Assembly: GCA_029202525.1 (NCBI GenBank)
Contig: CP119325.1
Location: forward strand, 5,368,001 to 5,432,000
Direction: 5' to 3'
Length of the DNA stretch: 64,000 bases
Source: Candidatus Pseudomonas phytovorans
Lineage (GTDB): Bacteria > Pseudomonadota > Gammaproteobacteria > Pseudomonadales > Pseudomonadaceae
The notes below the pieces were generated by a model. That model ran no database searches. It saw only the letters and a list, made by a program, of their open reading frames with translations, and was not told the DNA's origin. The position numbers and the translations under genes are program-made. Shown piece by piece: positions 1-7,501 of the stretch. Position 1 is the first letter of the stretch. Each line of letters starts with the position of its first letter.

Positions 1-1
1 C

Positions 2-892
2 CTGCTAGGCCCGTCCGGTTGCGGCAAGTCCACCCTGCTGCGCTGCATCGCCGGGCTGACCCCGGTGGACAGCGGGCAGATCCTGCTCGACGGCCAGGAC
101 ATTGTGCCGGTCAGCCCGCAAAAGCGTGGCATTGGCATGGTGTTCCAGAGCTATGCGCTGTTCCCCAACATGACCGTGGAGCAGAACGTGGCGTTTGGCC
201 TGCGCATGCAGAAGGTCAAGGCCGACGAGAGCCAGGTGCGGGTGCGTGAGGTGCTGGAGCTGGTAGAGCTGGGCAGCTTCGCCGGGCGCTACCCGCACCA
301 GTTATCTGGCGGCCAGTGCCAGCGCGTGGCCTTGGCCCGCTCGCTGGTTACCCGCCCACGCCTGCTGCTGCTCGACGAGCCGCTGTCAGCCCTGGATGCG
401 CGTATTCGCAAACACCTGCGCGAGCAGATTCGGGCGATCCAGCGTGAGCTGGGGCTGACCACCATTTTTGTCACCCACGATCAGGAAGAAGCGTTGACCA
501 TGTCAGACCGCATCTTCCTGATGAACCAGGGCAAGATCGTGCAGAGCGGCGATGCCGAAACCCTCTATACAGCGCCTGTGGACCTGTTTGCCGCCGGCTT
601 TATCGGCAACTACAACCTGCTGGACGCCGACAGCGCCAGCCGCCTGCTGCAACGCCCGGTCACCAGCCGCCTGGCGATCCGCCCTGAGTCGATCACCTTG
701 GGCGCCAATGGCGAACTGGACGCAGAAGTACGCAGCCACAGCCTGCTGGGCAATGTGATTCGCTACCGCGTAAACGTGCGCGAGGTGGAGTTGGTGGTCG
801 ACGTGCTCAACCGCTCACCGGCCGACCTGCACGCGGACGGGAAACGGGTAAGCTTGTCCATCGACCCCACGGCGCTGCGGGAAGTGGCTTAA
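2..892 (+). CDS. ABC transporter ATP-binding protein, 5' end missing
   Basis: This is the ATPase subunit of an importer of the PotA/FbpC type. The reading frame is open from the first bases of the window, so the start lies outside. The Walker A motif GPSGCGKST is at about bases 11-37. It is followed by the Q-loop region, the signature LSGGQCQR, Walker B LLLLDEPLSALD and the switch histidine in FVTHDQEEAL. The last ~90 residues are a short TOBE-like regulatory domain (LAIRPESITLG). The signature carries Cys where Gln is usual (GGQCQR), a mild oddity. A HAD phosphatase gene follows after 14 bp and is probably cotranscribed. Together they suggest uptake of a phosphorylated or organophosphonate-type compound, but the substrate cannot be read from this subunit. 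The permeases and binding protein would be upstream of the window. Confidence 0.9.
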   Translation: MLGPSGCGKSTLLRCIAGLTPVDSGQILLDGQDIVPVSPQKRGIGMVFQSYALFPNMTVEQNVAFGLRMQKVKADESQVRVREVLELVELGSFAGRYPHQLSGGQCQRVALARSLVTRPRLLLLDEPLSALDARIRKHLREQIRAIQRELGLTTIFVTHDQEEALTMSDRIFLMNQGKIVQSGDAETLYTAPVDLFAAGFIGNYNLLDADSASRLLQRPVTSRLAIRPESITLGANGELDAEVRSHSLLGNVIRYRVNVREVELVVDVLNRSPADLHADGKRVSLSIDPTALREVA

Positions 893-906
893 GGAGATTC
901 AACACG

Positions 907-1560
907 ATGGCACTGGCAATTTTCGATCTGGACGAAACCCTGATCCACGGGGACTGTGCGTCGCTATGGAGCGAGCAGATGGCCCGGCTGGGCTGGGTCG
1001 ACGGCAAGGACTTCCTGCGCCGCGACCATGAACTGATGGAAGCCTACGGCAAGGGCCACCTGCAGATGGAGGACTACATGGCCTTCAGCCTGGAGCCAAT
1101 GGCCGGGCGCACCCTGGAGGAGGTCGAGCATCTGGTAGAGCCTTGGGTCGAGGATGTGATCGAACCGATCATCTACGGCGACGCATGCCGCTGCATTGCC
1201 GAGCACCGCAAGCGTGGGGACCGTATTCTGATCATTTCCGCGTCAGGCACGCACCTGGTCGGGCCGATTGCCGCGCGGCTGGGGGTGGATGAGTACCTGG
1301 CGATCGAGCTGGAGGCGGTGAACGGGGTGTATACCGGCAAGACCCATGGGGTGTTGACTTACCGCGAGGGCAAGATCACCCGGTTGCTGGAATGGCTGGA
1401 TCAGGAGCAGGAGAATCTGGAGGGGGCGAGTTTCTATTCCGATTCGAGGAACGACTTGCCGTTGTTGCTGAAGGTGGATCACCCGCACGTGGTGAACCCG
1501 GATGCGGTGTTGCGTGAGCATGCCGAGACCAATGGCTGGCCGATTCTGAGCTGGTCCTGA
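907..1560 (+). CDS. HAD-superfamily hydrolase, subclass IB (SerB-like)
   Basis: This 217-residue cytoplasmic phosphatase-like protein has the HAD motif I at its N-terminus (FDLDETLIHGD, nucleophile Asp and acid/base Asp two residues later). Motif II is around IISASGT, and motif III is YSDSRNDLPLL near residue 178. The layout with a helical cap between motifs I and II is that of the subclass IB (SerB/RsbU-phosphatase-like) family, which usually acts on small phosphorylated metabolites. The ATG follows AAGGAGATT at a normal distance. The gene sits 14 bp after the ABC ATPase and probably belongs to the same operon, which hints that the imported compound or its product is dephosphorylated. The substrate is not determinable from sequence. 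Confidence 0.85.
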   Translation: MALAIFDLDETLIHGDCASLWSEQMARLGWVDGKDFLRRDHELMEAYGKGHLQMEDYMAFSLEPMAGRTLEEVEHLVEPWVEDVIEPIIYGDACRCIAEHRKRGDRILIISASGTHLVGPIAARLGVDEYLAIELEAVNGVYTGKTHGVLTYREGKITRLLEWLDQEQENLEGASFYSDSRNDLPLLLKVDHPHVVNPDAVLREHAETNGWPILSWS

Positions 1561-1570
1561 AAATCTGTGT

Positions 1571-1667
1571 GGGGCTCTTCGCGGGCACGCCCGCTCCCAC
1601 AGGGATCTCCACCAGCTCGAAAACTGTGCGGTCCCTGTGGGAGCGGGCGTGCCCGCGAAAGGGCCGG
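1571..1667. repeat. Inverted pair of REP elements (REPIN)
   Basis: Two copies of a REP element face each other between the convergent HAD and quinone oxidoreductase genes. The left copy reads CTCTTCGCGGGCACGCCCGC then TCCCACAGGGA, and the right copy is its reverse complement with small changes. It can form a long hairpin at the ends of both transcripts. The same family recurs about eight times in this window. Confidence 0.9.
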
Positions 1668-1673
1668 GCCTGC

Positions 1674-2636
1674 TTAAACCAGGCTTGGGTCAATCACCAT
1701 CACCAGCTTGCCCGACACCTGATTGGTCTCAAGCTCGGCATACGCCGCCTGGGCAAACTCCACCGGGTAGGTATCGACCAGCTGCGGCGACAAGCGCCCT
1801 TCGCCAAACAGCGGCCACACTTGCTGTAGCAACTCGCGCAGCAACTCGGCCTTGAAGCCGTCATCACGGTTGCGCAGCGTGGAGCCGGTAATCTCCAGGC
1901 GCTTGCCCAGTACCTGGGCCAGGTCCAGTTCAAACTTGCGCCCGCCCATCAGGCCGATGATCACCCAACGCCCGTCACGGGCCAGCAGCTTGAGGTTGAG
2001 CTCGCCGTAGCTGGCGCCCACCGGGTCGAGAATCACGTCGAACGGCCCGAAACCTTCCAGCGCCTCCAGGTTCTCGTTACGTACCACTCCACCCGCAGCG
2101 CCCAGCGCTTCGCAATAGGCCAGGCGATCCGCCGAACCTACGCTGACCCACACCGGGCTGCCGAATGCCTTGCACAGCTGAATGGCGGCTGAACCCACGC
2201 CACTGGCGCCAGCGTGCACCAGCACCTTCTCACCGGCCTTCACGCCACCCAGCTGGAAGATGTTCAACCAGGCAGTGGCATACACCTCCGGCAACGCGGC
2301 TGCTTCGTGCAGGCTCAGGCCCTCAGGCACTGGCAGCACGTGACGGGCATCGACCACCACTTCCTCAGCCATGGCGCCGCTGGCCAGCAATGCGCACACC
2401 CGGTCGCCCACGCGCCAGTCGGCACCGGCGCCCACTTCTTCGACCACACCAGCGCATTCAAGGCCCATGTACGGGCTGGCGCCTGGCGGTGGCGGGTACA
2501 AACCTTTCATCTGCAGCAGATCGGCGCGGTTCAGGCCCGCAGCAGCCACGCGAATGCGCACTTGGCCCGCGTCACAGGCCGGGCGTTCGGCCTCGACCCA
2601 CTCCACATGTCCGTCAACGCCTTGCAATGCCTTCAC
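1674..2636 (-). CDS. NAD(P)H-quinone oxidoreductase (QOR/PIG3-like)
   Basis: This 320-residue member of the medium-chain dehydrogenase/reductase superfamily has a GroES-like N-terminal domain and a Rossmann domain. The cofactor-binding region is HAGASGVGSAAIQLC at about residue 140. There is no catalytic-zinc cysteine pattern, which fits the zeta-crystallin/TP53I3 (PIG3) branch reducing quinones with NADPH in the cytoplasm. The start is a GTG preceded five bases earlier by a perfect GGAGG, so GTG is preferred over any downstream ATG. It is transcribed divergently from prc and ends against a REP pair. Physiological substrate unknown. Confidence 0.88.
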   Translation of the reverse strand: MKALQGVDGHVEWVEAERPACDAGQVRIRVAAAGLNRADLLQMKGLYPPPPGASPYMGLECAGVVEEVGAGADWRVGDRVCALLASGAMAEEVVVDARHVLPVPEGLSLHEAAALPEVYATAWLNIFQLGGVKAGEKVLVHAGASGVGSAAIQLCKAFGSPVWVSVGSADRLAYCEALGAAGGVVRNENLEALEGFGPFDVILDPVGASYGELNLKLLARDGRWVIIGLMGGRKFELDLAQVLGKRLEITGSTLRNRDDGFKAELLRELLQQVWPLFGEGRLSPQLVDTYPVEFAQAAYAELETNQVSGKLVMVIDPSLV

Positions 2637-2743
2637 AGTGCCTCCATAGTTGAATCATGACTGGGCCTGGGGAACGCACACCCCAGGCTTTTTGCAGTAT
2701 TTGCCCGGTTCCATGGAACCGGCAACGGAAAAGACGGCCTACT

Positions 2744-4858
2744 ATGCGTGATCAATTGCCTCCACGTCGAATCAGCATGAAGCATTTCCTCCCAAGCACC
2801 GCCCTCGCTGTAATGATCGGCCTGGGCAGCCTCGCGCTCGGCGGCAATGCAGCGGCCGCCAACAAGTGGGACGGCCTGCAGCCGGACCGTGACGAAATCG
2901 TCGCCAGCCTCAACGTGGTGGAATTGCTCAAGCGCCACCACTACAGCAAGCCGCCGCTGGACGATGCCCGCTCGGTCATCATCTACGACAGCTACATCAA
3001 GCTGCTGGACCCGGCGCGCAGCTACTTCACCGCTGCCGACATTGCCGAATTCGACAAATGGAAAACGCAATTCGACGATTTCCTCAAGAGCGGTAACCTG
3101 GACCCGGGCTTCACCATTTACAAACGCTATCTGGACCGCGTCAAGCAACGCCTGGACTTCGCCCTGGCCGAGCTGAACAAAGGCGTGGACAAGATCGACT
3201 TCACCACCAAGGAAACCTTGCTGATCGACCGCAAGGACGCCCCGTGGCTGAAGAACCAGGCCGAGCTCGATGACCTGTGGCGCAAACGCGTCAAGGATGA
3301 AGTGCTGCGCCAGAAGATCGCCGGTAAAGAACCCAAGCAAATCCAGGAAACCCTGACCAAGCGCTACAAGAACCAGCTGGCGCGCCTGGACCAGACCCGT
3401 GCCGAGGATATCTTCCAGGCCTACATCAACACCTTTGCCCAGTCCTACGATCCGCACACCAACTACCTGTCGCCAGACAACGCGGAAAACTTCGACATCA
3501 ACATGAGCCTGTCGCTCGAAGGCATCGGCGCGGTACTGCAAAGCGACAACGACCAGGTCAAGATCGTGCGCCTGGTGCCGGCAGGCCCTGCCGCCAAGAC
3601 CAAGCAGGTAGCCCCGGCCGACAAGATCATCGGCGTGGCCCAGGGCAACAAGGAAATGGTCGACGTGGTCGGCTGGCGGCTGGACGAAGTGGTCAAGCTG
3701 ATCCGTGGCCCGAAAGGCTCGGTGGTGCGCCTGGAAGTCATCCCGGCCAGCAATGCGCCGAGCGACCAGACCAGCAAGATCGTGTCGATCACCCGTGAAG
3801 CGGTGAAACTTGAAGAGCAGGCGGCGAAAAAGTCGGTACTCAAGCTCAAGCAGGACGGGCGTGATTACAAGCTGGGCATTATCGAGATCCCGGCCTTCTA
3901 CCTCGACTTCAAGGCGTACCGCGCCGGTGACCCGGAGTACAAGAGCACCACGCGTGACGTGAAGAAACTGCTCACCGAACTGCAAAAAGAGAAAGTCGAC
4001 GGCGTGGTCATCGACCTGCGCAACAACGGCGGCGGCTCGCTGCAGGAAGCCACCGAACTGACCAGCCTGTTCATCGAAAAAGGCCCGACCGTACTGGTGC
4101 GCAACAGTGACGGCCGCGTCGACGTGCTTGAAGACGAAAACCCGGGTGCCTTCTACAAAGGCCCACTGGCGCTGCTGGTCAACCGCCTGTCTGCCTCGGC
4201 ATCGGAGATTTTCGCCGGCGCCATGCAGGACTACCACCGCGCGCTGATCATCGGTGGCCAGACCTTCGGCAAAGGCACGGTGCAGACCATCCAGCCGCTC
4301 AACCATGGCGAGCTGAAGCTGACTCTGGCCAAGTTCTACCGTGTGTCCGGGCAGAGCACCCAGCATCAGGGCGTGCTGCCGGACATCGACTACCCGTCGA
4401 TCATCGACACCAAGGAAATCGGCGAGAGCGCCCTGCCCGAAGCCATGCCATGGGACACCATCCGCCCGGTAGTGAAGCCTGCGGCCGACCCGTTCAAGCC
4501 GTACCTGGCCCAGCTCAAGGCACAGCATGAAGCGCGCAGCGACAAGGATGCCGAGTTCACCTACATTCGCGACCGCCTTGCCCTGACGCAAAAGCTGATG
4601 ACCGAAAAAACCGTCAGCCTCAACGAGCAGGATCGCCGTGCTCGCCACGACGATATCGAAGCCAAGCAGTTGGCGCTGGAAAACGTCCGCCGCAAAGCCA
4701 AGGGTGAAGAGCCACTCAAAGAGCTGAAGAAAGAGGACGAGGACGCGCTGCCGGTAGAGGATGAAAACACCAAGCCGGAAGACGACGCTTACCTGTCGGA
4801 AACCGGTCGTATCCTGATCGACTACCTCAGTGCCAGCACCAAGGTGGCCAAGAAGTAG
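2744..4858 (+). CDS. prc: Carboxy-terminal (tail-specific) protease Prc
   Basis: This periplasmic S41 serine protease degrades proteins with nonpolar C-termini and processes envelope proteins. The 704-residue product has a signal peptide (MKHFLPSTALAVMIG, cleaved after NAAAA). An N-terminal helical domain follows, then a PDZ domain around residues 240-330 (LSLEGIGAVLQ...GPAAKT). The S41 core has the Ser-containing SASASEIFAGAMQDY and Lys-containing TFGKGTVQ motifs of the Ser/Lys dyad. A charged Lys/Glu-rich tail (DUF3340-like) ends the protein. The start is uncertain: ATG 2744 has a weak GGAA 13 bp upstream, while ATG 2777 gives the cleaner signal peptide but has no visible SD. In pseudomonads Prc also affects alginate and anti-sigma-factor turnover. 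Confidence 0.95.
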   Translation: MRDQLPPRRISMKHFLPSTALAVMIGLGSLALGGNAAAANKWDGLQPDRDEIVASLNVVELLKRHHYSKPPLDDARSVIIYDSYIKLLDPARSYFTAADIAEFDKWKTQFDDFLKSGNLDPGFTIYKRYLDRVKQRLDFALAELNKGVDKIDFTTKETLLIDRKDAPWLKNQAELDDLWRKRVKDEVLRQKIAGKEPKQIQETLTKRYKNQLARLDQTRAEDIFQAYINTFAQSYDPHTNYLSPDNAENFDINMSLSLEGIGAVLQSDNDQVKIVRLVPAGPAAKTKQVAPADKIIGVAQGNKEMVDVVGWRLDEVVKLIRGPKGSVVRLEVIPASNAPSDQTSKIVSITREAVKLEEQAAKKSVLKLKQDGRDYKLGIIEIPAFYLDFKAYRAGDPEYKSTTRDVKKLLTELQKEKVDGVVIDLRNNGGGSLQEATELTSLFIEKGPTVLVRNSDGRVDVLEDENPGAFYKGPLALLVNRLSASASEIFAGAMQDYHRALIIGGQTFGKGTVQTIQPLNHGELKLTLAKFYRVSGQSTQHQGVLPDIDYPSIIDTKEIGESALPEAMPWDTIRPVVKPAADPFKPYLAQLKAQHEARSDKDAEFTYIRDRLALTQKLMTEKTVSLNEQDRRARHDDIEAKQLALENVRRKAKGEEPLKELKKEDEDALPVEDENTKPEDDAYLSETGRILIDYLSASTKVAKK

Positions 4859-4900
4859 GGCCGTGATGGCAGATTGATGTGGAGTGTCATCGAACAGAGG

Positions 4901-4928
4901 GGCCGGGTGTGCAAACGCCCGGCCTTTT
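4901..4928 (+). terminator. Rho-independent terminator of prc
   Basis: A 7-bp GC stem (GGCCGGG / CCCGGCC) with a 10-base loop is followed by TTTTC, 43 bp after the prc stop codon. Confidence 0.8.
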
Positions 4929-4964
4929 CATCTGTGGGAGATTCTATGGTTTCTGGCAATGGCA

Positions 4965-5333
4965 TCAGGCTGTTTCGGGATAGCTGTACTCGAACACCCG
5001 AACCACCTCGGAGGCATGCCATGAAGCCGCCTCCATGCCATCGACCGGCCCGGCAAAGCGCCCCAGCCGTTCGACACATTCAAAGAAGCCGGTACGCGGC
5101 AAACGGCTGGCGCCCTGGCTGATCACCAGCGAGCTGCGCAGCGGCTGCTCGGCACGGGCATCCAGCACCGCCAGATACTCCAGCGCGGCAGTCAGTGTTT
5201 GCATGGCCGGGCTGGGCAGTTGCAAACGCTCGATCAGCGCTCGGTAGGTCAGCAAGTGACGTTGACGACGGGCCAGGTCAAGCTCGCCCAGCAGGTTATC
5301 CCAGTGCTGACGGCTGATCCTGACTTGGCTCAT
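4965..5333 (-). CDS. Conserved hypothetical protein, partner of XRE regulator
   Basis: A 122-residue soluble protein that I do not firmly recognise. Its start ATG overlaps the stop of the upstream XRE gene (ATGA type), so the two are translationally coupled. The middle (HLLTYRALIERLQLPSP, then ALEYLAVLDARAEQPLRSSL, then VISQGASRLPRTGFFE) resembles a small winged-helix-like module seen in uncharacterised bacterial proteins, where a 'TYxxLxxxxxLP' helix is followed by 'PLxxxLVVxxxxxxPGxGFF'. This similarity is recalled, not computed. No signal peptide or membrane segment is present. The order regulator-then-partner, the coupling, and two operator-like palindromes upstream are compatible with a toxin-antitoxin-like or small defence module, but no toxin fold is recognised. 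Confidence 0.6.
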   Translation of the reverse strand: MSQVRISRQHWDNLLGELDLARRQRHLLTYRALIERLQLPSPAMQTLTAALEYLAVLDARAEQPLRSSLVISQGASRLPRTGFFECVERLGRFAGPVDGMEAASWHASEVVRVFEYSYPETA

Positions 5334-5668
5334 GATGGCTCGCTCCAGCCAGCCACCCCCAGGTGCCAGGCCAAGGCGCGGCGGATGGCAGCATCCGGCT
5401 GGCGCTCGCCCGATTCGATCATGCCCAGATACGCCGGGCTCACCCCGACATTGCGCGCCAGTAGCTCTGGGGCGATGCCCTTGGCCTGGCGAATTTGCGC
5501 CACTTCGCTGAAGGCCGGCAATGGCGCCTCGGCAACTGAAGCTGGCGCTTCTCTGACAGTGGCCTCGGCAGGCGCCTGCCCGGCCGACTTGAGCAGTGCC
5601 TGGTACTGCTCCCAGGGAACGACGGCGTACTCGGGCTGACCGTCCCGGCTGATGACCTGAATACCCAT
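5330..5668 (-). CDS. XRE-family regulator with Phd/YefM-like N-terminus
   Basis: A 112-residue protein with two parts. Residues 1-27 (MGIQVISRDGQPEYAVVPW and the EQYQALL helix) look like the N-terminal strand-helix of Phd/YefM antitoxins. Residues ~58-110 form a clear XRE helix-turn-helix (EVAQIRQAKGIAPELLARNV, then VSPAYLGMIESGERQPDAA). An Ala/Glu-rich linker joins them. The ATG has AAGGGG at a suitable distance. It is the first gene of a two-gene operon with the 122-residue protein, and the palindromes just upstream suggest autoregulation. The fusion of a Phd-like dimerisation/toxin-contact element with an XRE domain is the notable feature. Confidence 0.8.
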   Translation of the reverse strand: MGIQVISRDGQPEYAVVPWEQYQALLKSAGQAPAEATVREAPASVAEAPLPAFSEVAQIRQAKGIAPELLARNVGVSPAYLGMIESGERQPDAAIRRALAWHLGVAGWSEPS

Positions 5669-5686
5669 TACAAACCCCTTAAAAAT

Positions 5687-5705
5687 GGATTACAGCATGT
5701 AATCC
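5687..5705. promoter_or_regulatory. Operator-like palindrome 1 upstream of XRE gene
   Basis: A perfect inverted repeat GGATTACA-GCA-TGTAATCC lies 19 bp before the XRE start codon. Arms are 8 bp with a 3-bp centre, the size of a typical XRE dimer operator. Assignment to the neighbouring regulator is inference from position. Confidence 0.65.
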
Positions 5706-5708
5706 GTA

Positions 5709-5725
5709 GGCATAACCCTTATGCC
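5709..5725. promoter_or_regulatory. Operator-like palindrome 2 upstream of XRE gene
   Basis: A second perfect inverted repeat, GGCATAA-CCC-TTATGCC, begins 3 bp after the first. It has the same geometry (7-bp arms, 3-bp centre) but a different half-site. An AT-rich AATTATATTA segment follows and could hold the promoter. Confidence 0.6.
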
Positions 5726-5778
5726 AATTATATTACCAACTCCGGGGTCTGTCCGGTTGTGTGCAGTTCAGGCTGTTT

Positions 5779-6219
5779 TCACGGGGTATTGCGCTCCAGG
5801 CGCAGCGCTTGCGGGGTGGCCGGCAAGCGCTCGACCACGCGCAGCCGCTCGGGCGCCTGGCTGTCGCGCCAGGCCTTGAAGCGCGCCAATTCATCGGCCA
5901 CGGTCTTCAGCACCCAGCCCAGCACTGCGATGTCATCGAGAAAACCCACGCCCAGCAACCAGTCGGGGATGGCATCGATAGGGCTGACGAAGTACAGCAG
6001 GCCGGCCACGATGGTGACCAACGCCTTGGGGCTGATGGCACGGTACTCGCCGCGCCACCATGCCAAGCACAGCGACTGCAGCAATTTCACATCGTCGCGC
6101 AGCTGGCCGATGCGCGGGCCTTTGCGGGCCACTGCGAACAGCAGGGCCGGCAGCCGGCCACGGCTGAGCAGGCGCTCGGCCAAGGGCAGGAAACGGGCAA
6201 AATTCCAGGGTGCGCTCAT
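5779..6219 (-). CDS. YkvA/DUF1232 family protein
   Basis: A 146-residue protein with the DUF1232 signature: VTIVAGLLYFVSPIDAIPDW followed by GFLDDIAVLGWVL, residues ~70-108. The PIDxIPD motif inside a hydrophobic hairpin is diagnostic. Members are small membrane-associated proteins of unknown function. The ATG is preceded by GGAGG. It is transcribed alone, away from the inverted DnaA boxes immediately upstream. Confidence 0.85.
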   Translation of the reverse strand: MSAPWNFARFLPLAERLLSRGRLPALLFAVARKGPRIGQLRDDVKLLQSLCLAWWRGEYRAISPKALVTIVAGLLYFVSPIDAIPDWLLGVGFLDDIAVLGWVLKTVADELARFKAWRDSQAPERLRVVERLPATPQALRLERNTP

Positions 6220-6240
6220 GGAGCCTCCAGACGGAACAGG

Positions 6241-6263
6241 TTATCCACATTTATTGTGGATAA
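6241..6263. promoter_or_regulatory. Pair of perfect DnaA boxes in inverted orientation
   Basis: TTATCCACA is followed after 5 bp by its exact reverse complement TGTGGATAA. Both match the strict DnaA-box consensus TTATNCACA. They lie 22 bp upstream of the YkvA-like gene start, in a 243-bp non-coding stretch. They could regulate that gene or titrate DnaA. No AT-rich unwinding region or further strict boxes are seen nearby, so this is not an origin. Confidence 0.75.
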
Positions 6264-6462
6264 CCTTGTGAACAGGGTCGCGTTTCTGACCCCAGGTGCC
6301 TGCCAGGCAAGGGCCACAGTCAGATCGGGCGTTTTTTACACAGCCGTTTCAAGCCATGGGTACCTGGCCGCAAACGATTTGCGTCAGAAACATCTTACAT
6401 CTGCAAACTGCATTTCCTCGGACAGTATCAGTTGTTGCAGGTTCGTCCAATCGCCACAAACG

Positions 6463-6490
6463 AAAACGCCCCGTCAGGACGGGGCGTTTT
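6463..6490 (-). terminator. Terminator of the FKBP gene (bidirectional)
   Basis: AAAACGCCCCGTC and GACGGGGCGTTTT form a GC-rich stem flanked by A and T runs, 18 bp beyond the FKBP stop codon. Confidence 0.9.
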
Positions 6491-6507
6491 GCAAGTGCCA
6501 GCCAGTG

Positions 6508-7272
6508 TTACTTGGCAGGCGCTTCAGCCGGTGCTTCAGCTGGAGCCTCGGCTTGCGGCTCGGCGCCTTGCAGTTGGGCCGGGTCCTTGATGGCGATCAG
6601 TTCCAGGTCGAACACCAGTACCGAGTTGGCCGGGATCAGCGGGCTTGGGCTTTGTGCACCGTAGGCCAGTTCAGCTGGAATGAACAGCTTGTACTTCTCG
6701 CCAACGTGCATCAGTTGCAGGCCTTCGACCCAACCCGGGATCACACCGCTGACCGGCAGGTCGATCGGGCTGCCACGCTCGACAGAGCTGTCGAACACCT
6801 TGCCATCAGTCAGCTTGCCTTCGTAGTGGACGGTAACCACATCGGTAGGCTTGGGCTGCGGACCGTCGGCCTTCTTCACCACTTCGTACTGCAGGCCCGA
6901 GGCGGTTGTGACCACGCCTGGCTTCTTGGCGTTTTCTTCGAGGAACTTCTTGCCGGCAGAGGCGGCTTCTTCGCTGGCCTTGGCCAGGCGCTCTTCGGCG
7001 CGCTTCTGCAGCGCGGTGAAGGCTTCTACCAGCTCTTCGTCCTTGATGCGTTGTTCTTTCTTGCCAACGGCGTCTTCGATGCCGAGGGCGACCGATTTCG
7101 AATCAAGGTCTTCCATGCCTTCCTGAGCCAGGCTCTTGCCCATGTTCAGGCCGATACCGTAGGAGGCTTTCTGTGCCGGAGTCTTCAGCTCGGGGCTGCT
7201 GGCTTGTTGATCACAGCCAGCCAGTACCAGGCCTACCAGGGCAACCGCAGCCGCCAAACGATGCTGTTTCAT
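6508..7272 (-). CDS. FKBP-type peptidyl-prolyl isomerase lipoprotein
   Basis: A 254-residue FklB/Mip-like isomerase exported as a lipoprotein. The signal peptide ends in a lipobox LVLAGC at residues ~17-22. An N-terminal dimerisation domain (KASYGIGLNMGKSLAQEG, long charged helix) follows. The C-terminal FKBP domain, about residues 125-225, has VTVHYEGKLTDGKVFDSS, VIPGWVEGLQLM and PANSVLVFDLELI. The tail has four near-identical Ala-Pro-rich repeats (AEPQ/AEAP type), probably a flexible linker-like end. The start at 7272 is chosen because AAGGAAAT precedes it and the signal peptide begins there; an upstream in-frame ATG lacks this. Role: folding of envelope proteins. Confidence 0.93.
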   Translation of the reverse strand: MKQHRLAAAVALVGLVLAGCDQQASSPELKTPAQKASYGIGLNMGKSLAQEGMEDLDSKSVALGIEDAVGKKEQRIKDEELVEAFTALQKRAEERLAKASEEAASAGKKFLEENAKKPGVVTTASGLQYEVVKKADGPQPKPTDVVTVHYEGKLTDGKVFDSSVERGSPIDLPVSGVIPGWVEGLQLMHVGEKYKLFIPAELAYGAQSPSPLIPANSVLVFDLELIAIKDPAQLQGAEPQAEAPAEAPAEAPAK

Positions 7273-7452
7273 GCTATTTCCTTGTTCATGCGCCATAAGG
7301 GCAATCAGGGTAAAGCCGCGAGCTTAGCAGGCGGCCATGACCAATGGCTACCGGCATAGGAGCGGGTTTCAGTAAGGAAGTTCAGTACTTAAACGCTTAT
7401 TCATCCAGGCGTTTGCAGCCACTGGCCAGTATTGACCGGTTGTGCTGTTTTT

Positions 7453-7469
7453 GCCCGGTTTTACCGGGC
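7453..7469. terminator. Weak terminator-like hairpin
   Basis: GCCCGG and CCGGGC arms around TTTTA, flanked by TTTTT on one side and ATTTATTT on the other, 32 bp beyond the LysR stop. The run of T is imperfect, so function as terminator of the minus-strand LysR gene is uncertain. Confidence 0.4.
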
Positions 7470-7501
7470 ATTTATTTCGCTGGATTCTGAGCAGCCTGCA
7501 C

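Noticed and set aside
1571..1667. Reading the repeated GGCACGCCCGCTCCCAC hairpins as ordinary terminators or as a CRISPR array
   Set aside because: They are single inverted pairs scattered between genes, with REP-family sequence and no regular spacers; no T-tracts follow them.
2633..4648. 671-codon open frame antisense to prc
   Set aside because: A GC-skewed shadow of prc: it has the repetitive Val/Gly/Leu/Asp composition typical of an antisense frame, no family motif, and lies wholly within a certain gene.
6241..6500. Chromosomal or plasmid replication origin near the DnaA boxes
   Set aside because: Only two strict boxes, no AT-rich unwinding element or 13-mers, and no dnaA, dnaN, gyrB, rpmH or rep gene nearby.
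5761..7359. 532-codon plus-strand frame across the YkvA-like and FKBP genes
   Set aside because: Runs antisense through two well-supported genes, two DnaA boxes and a terminator.
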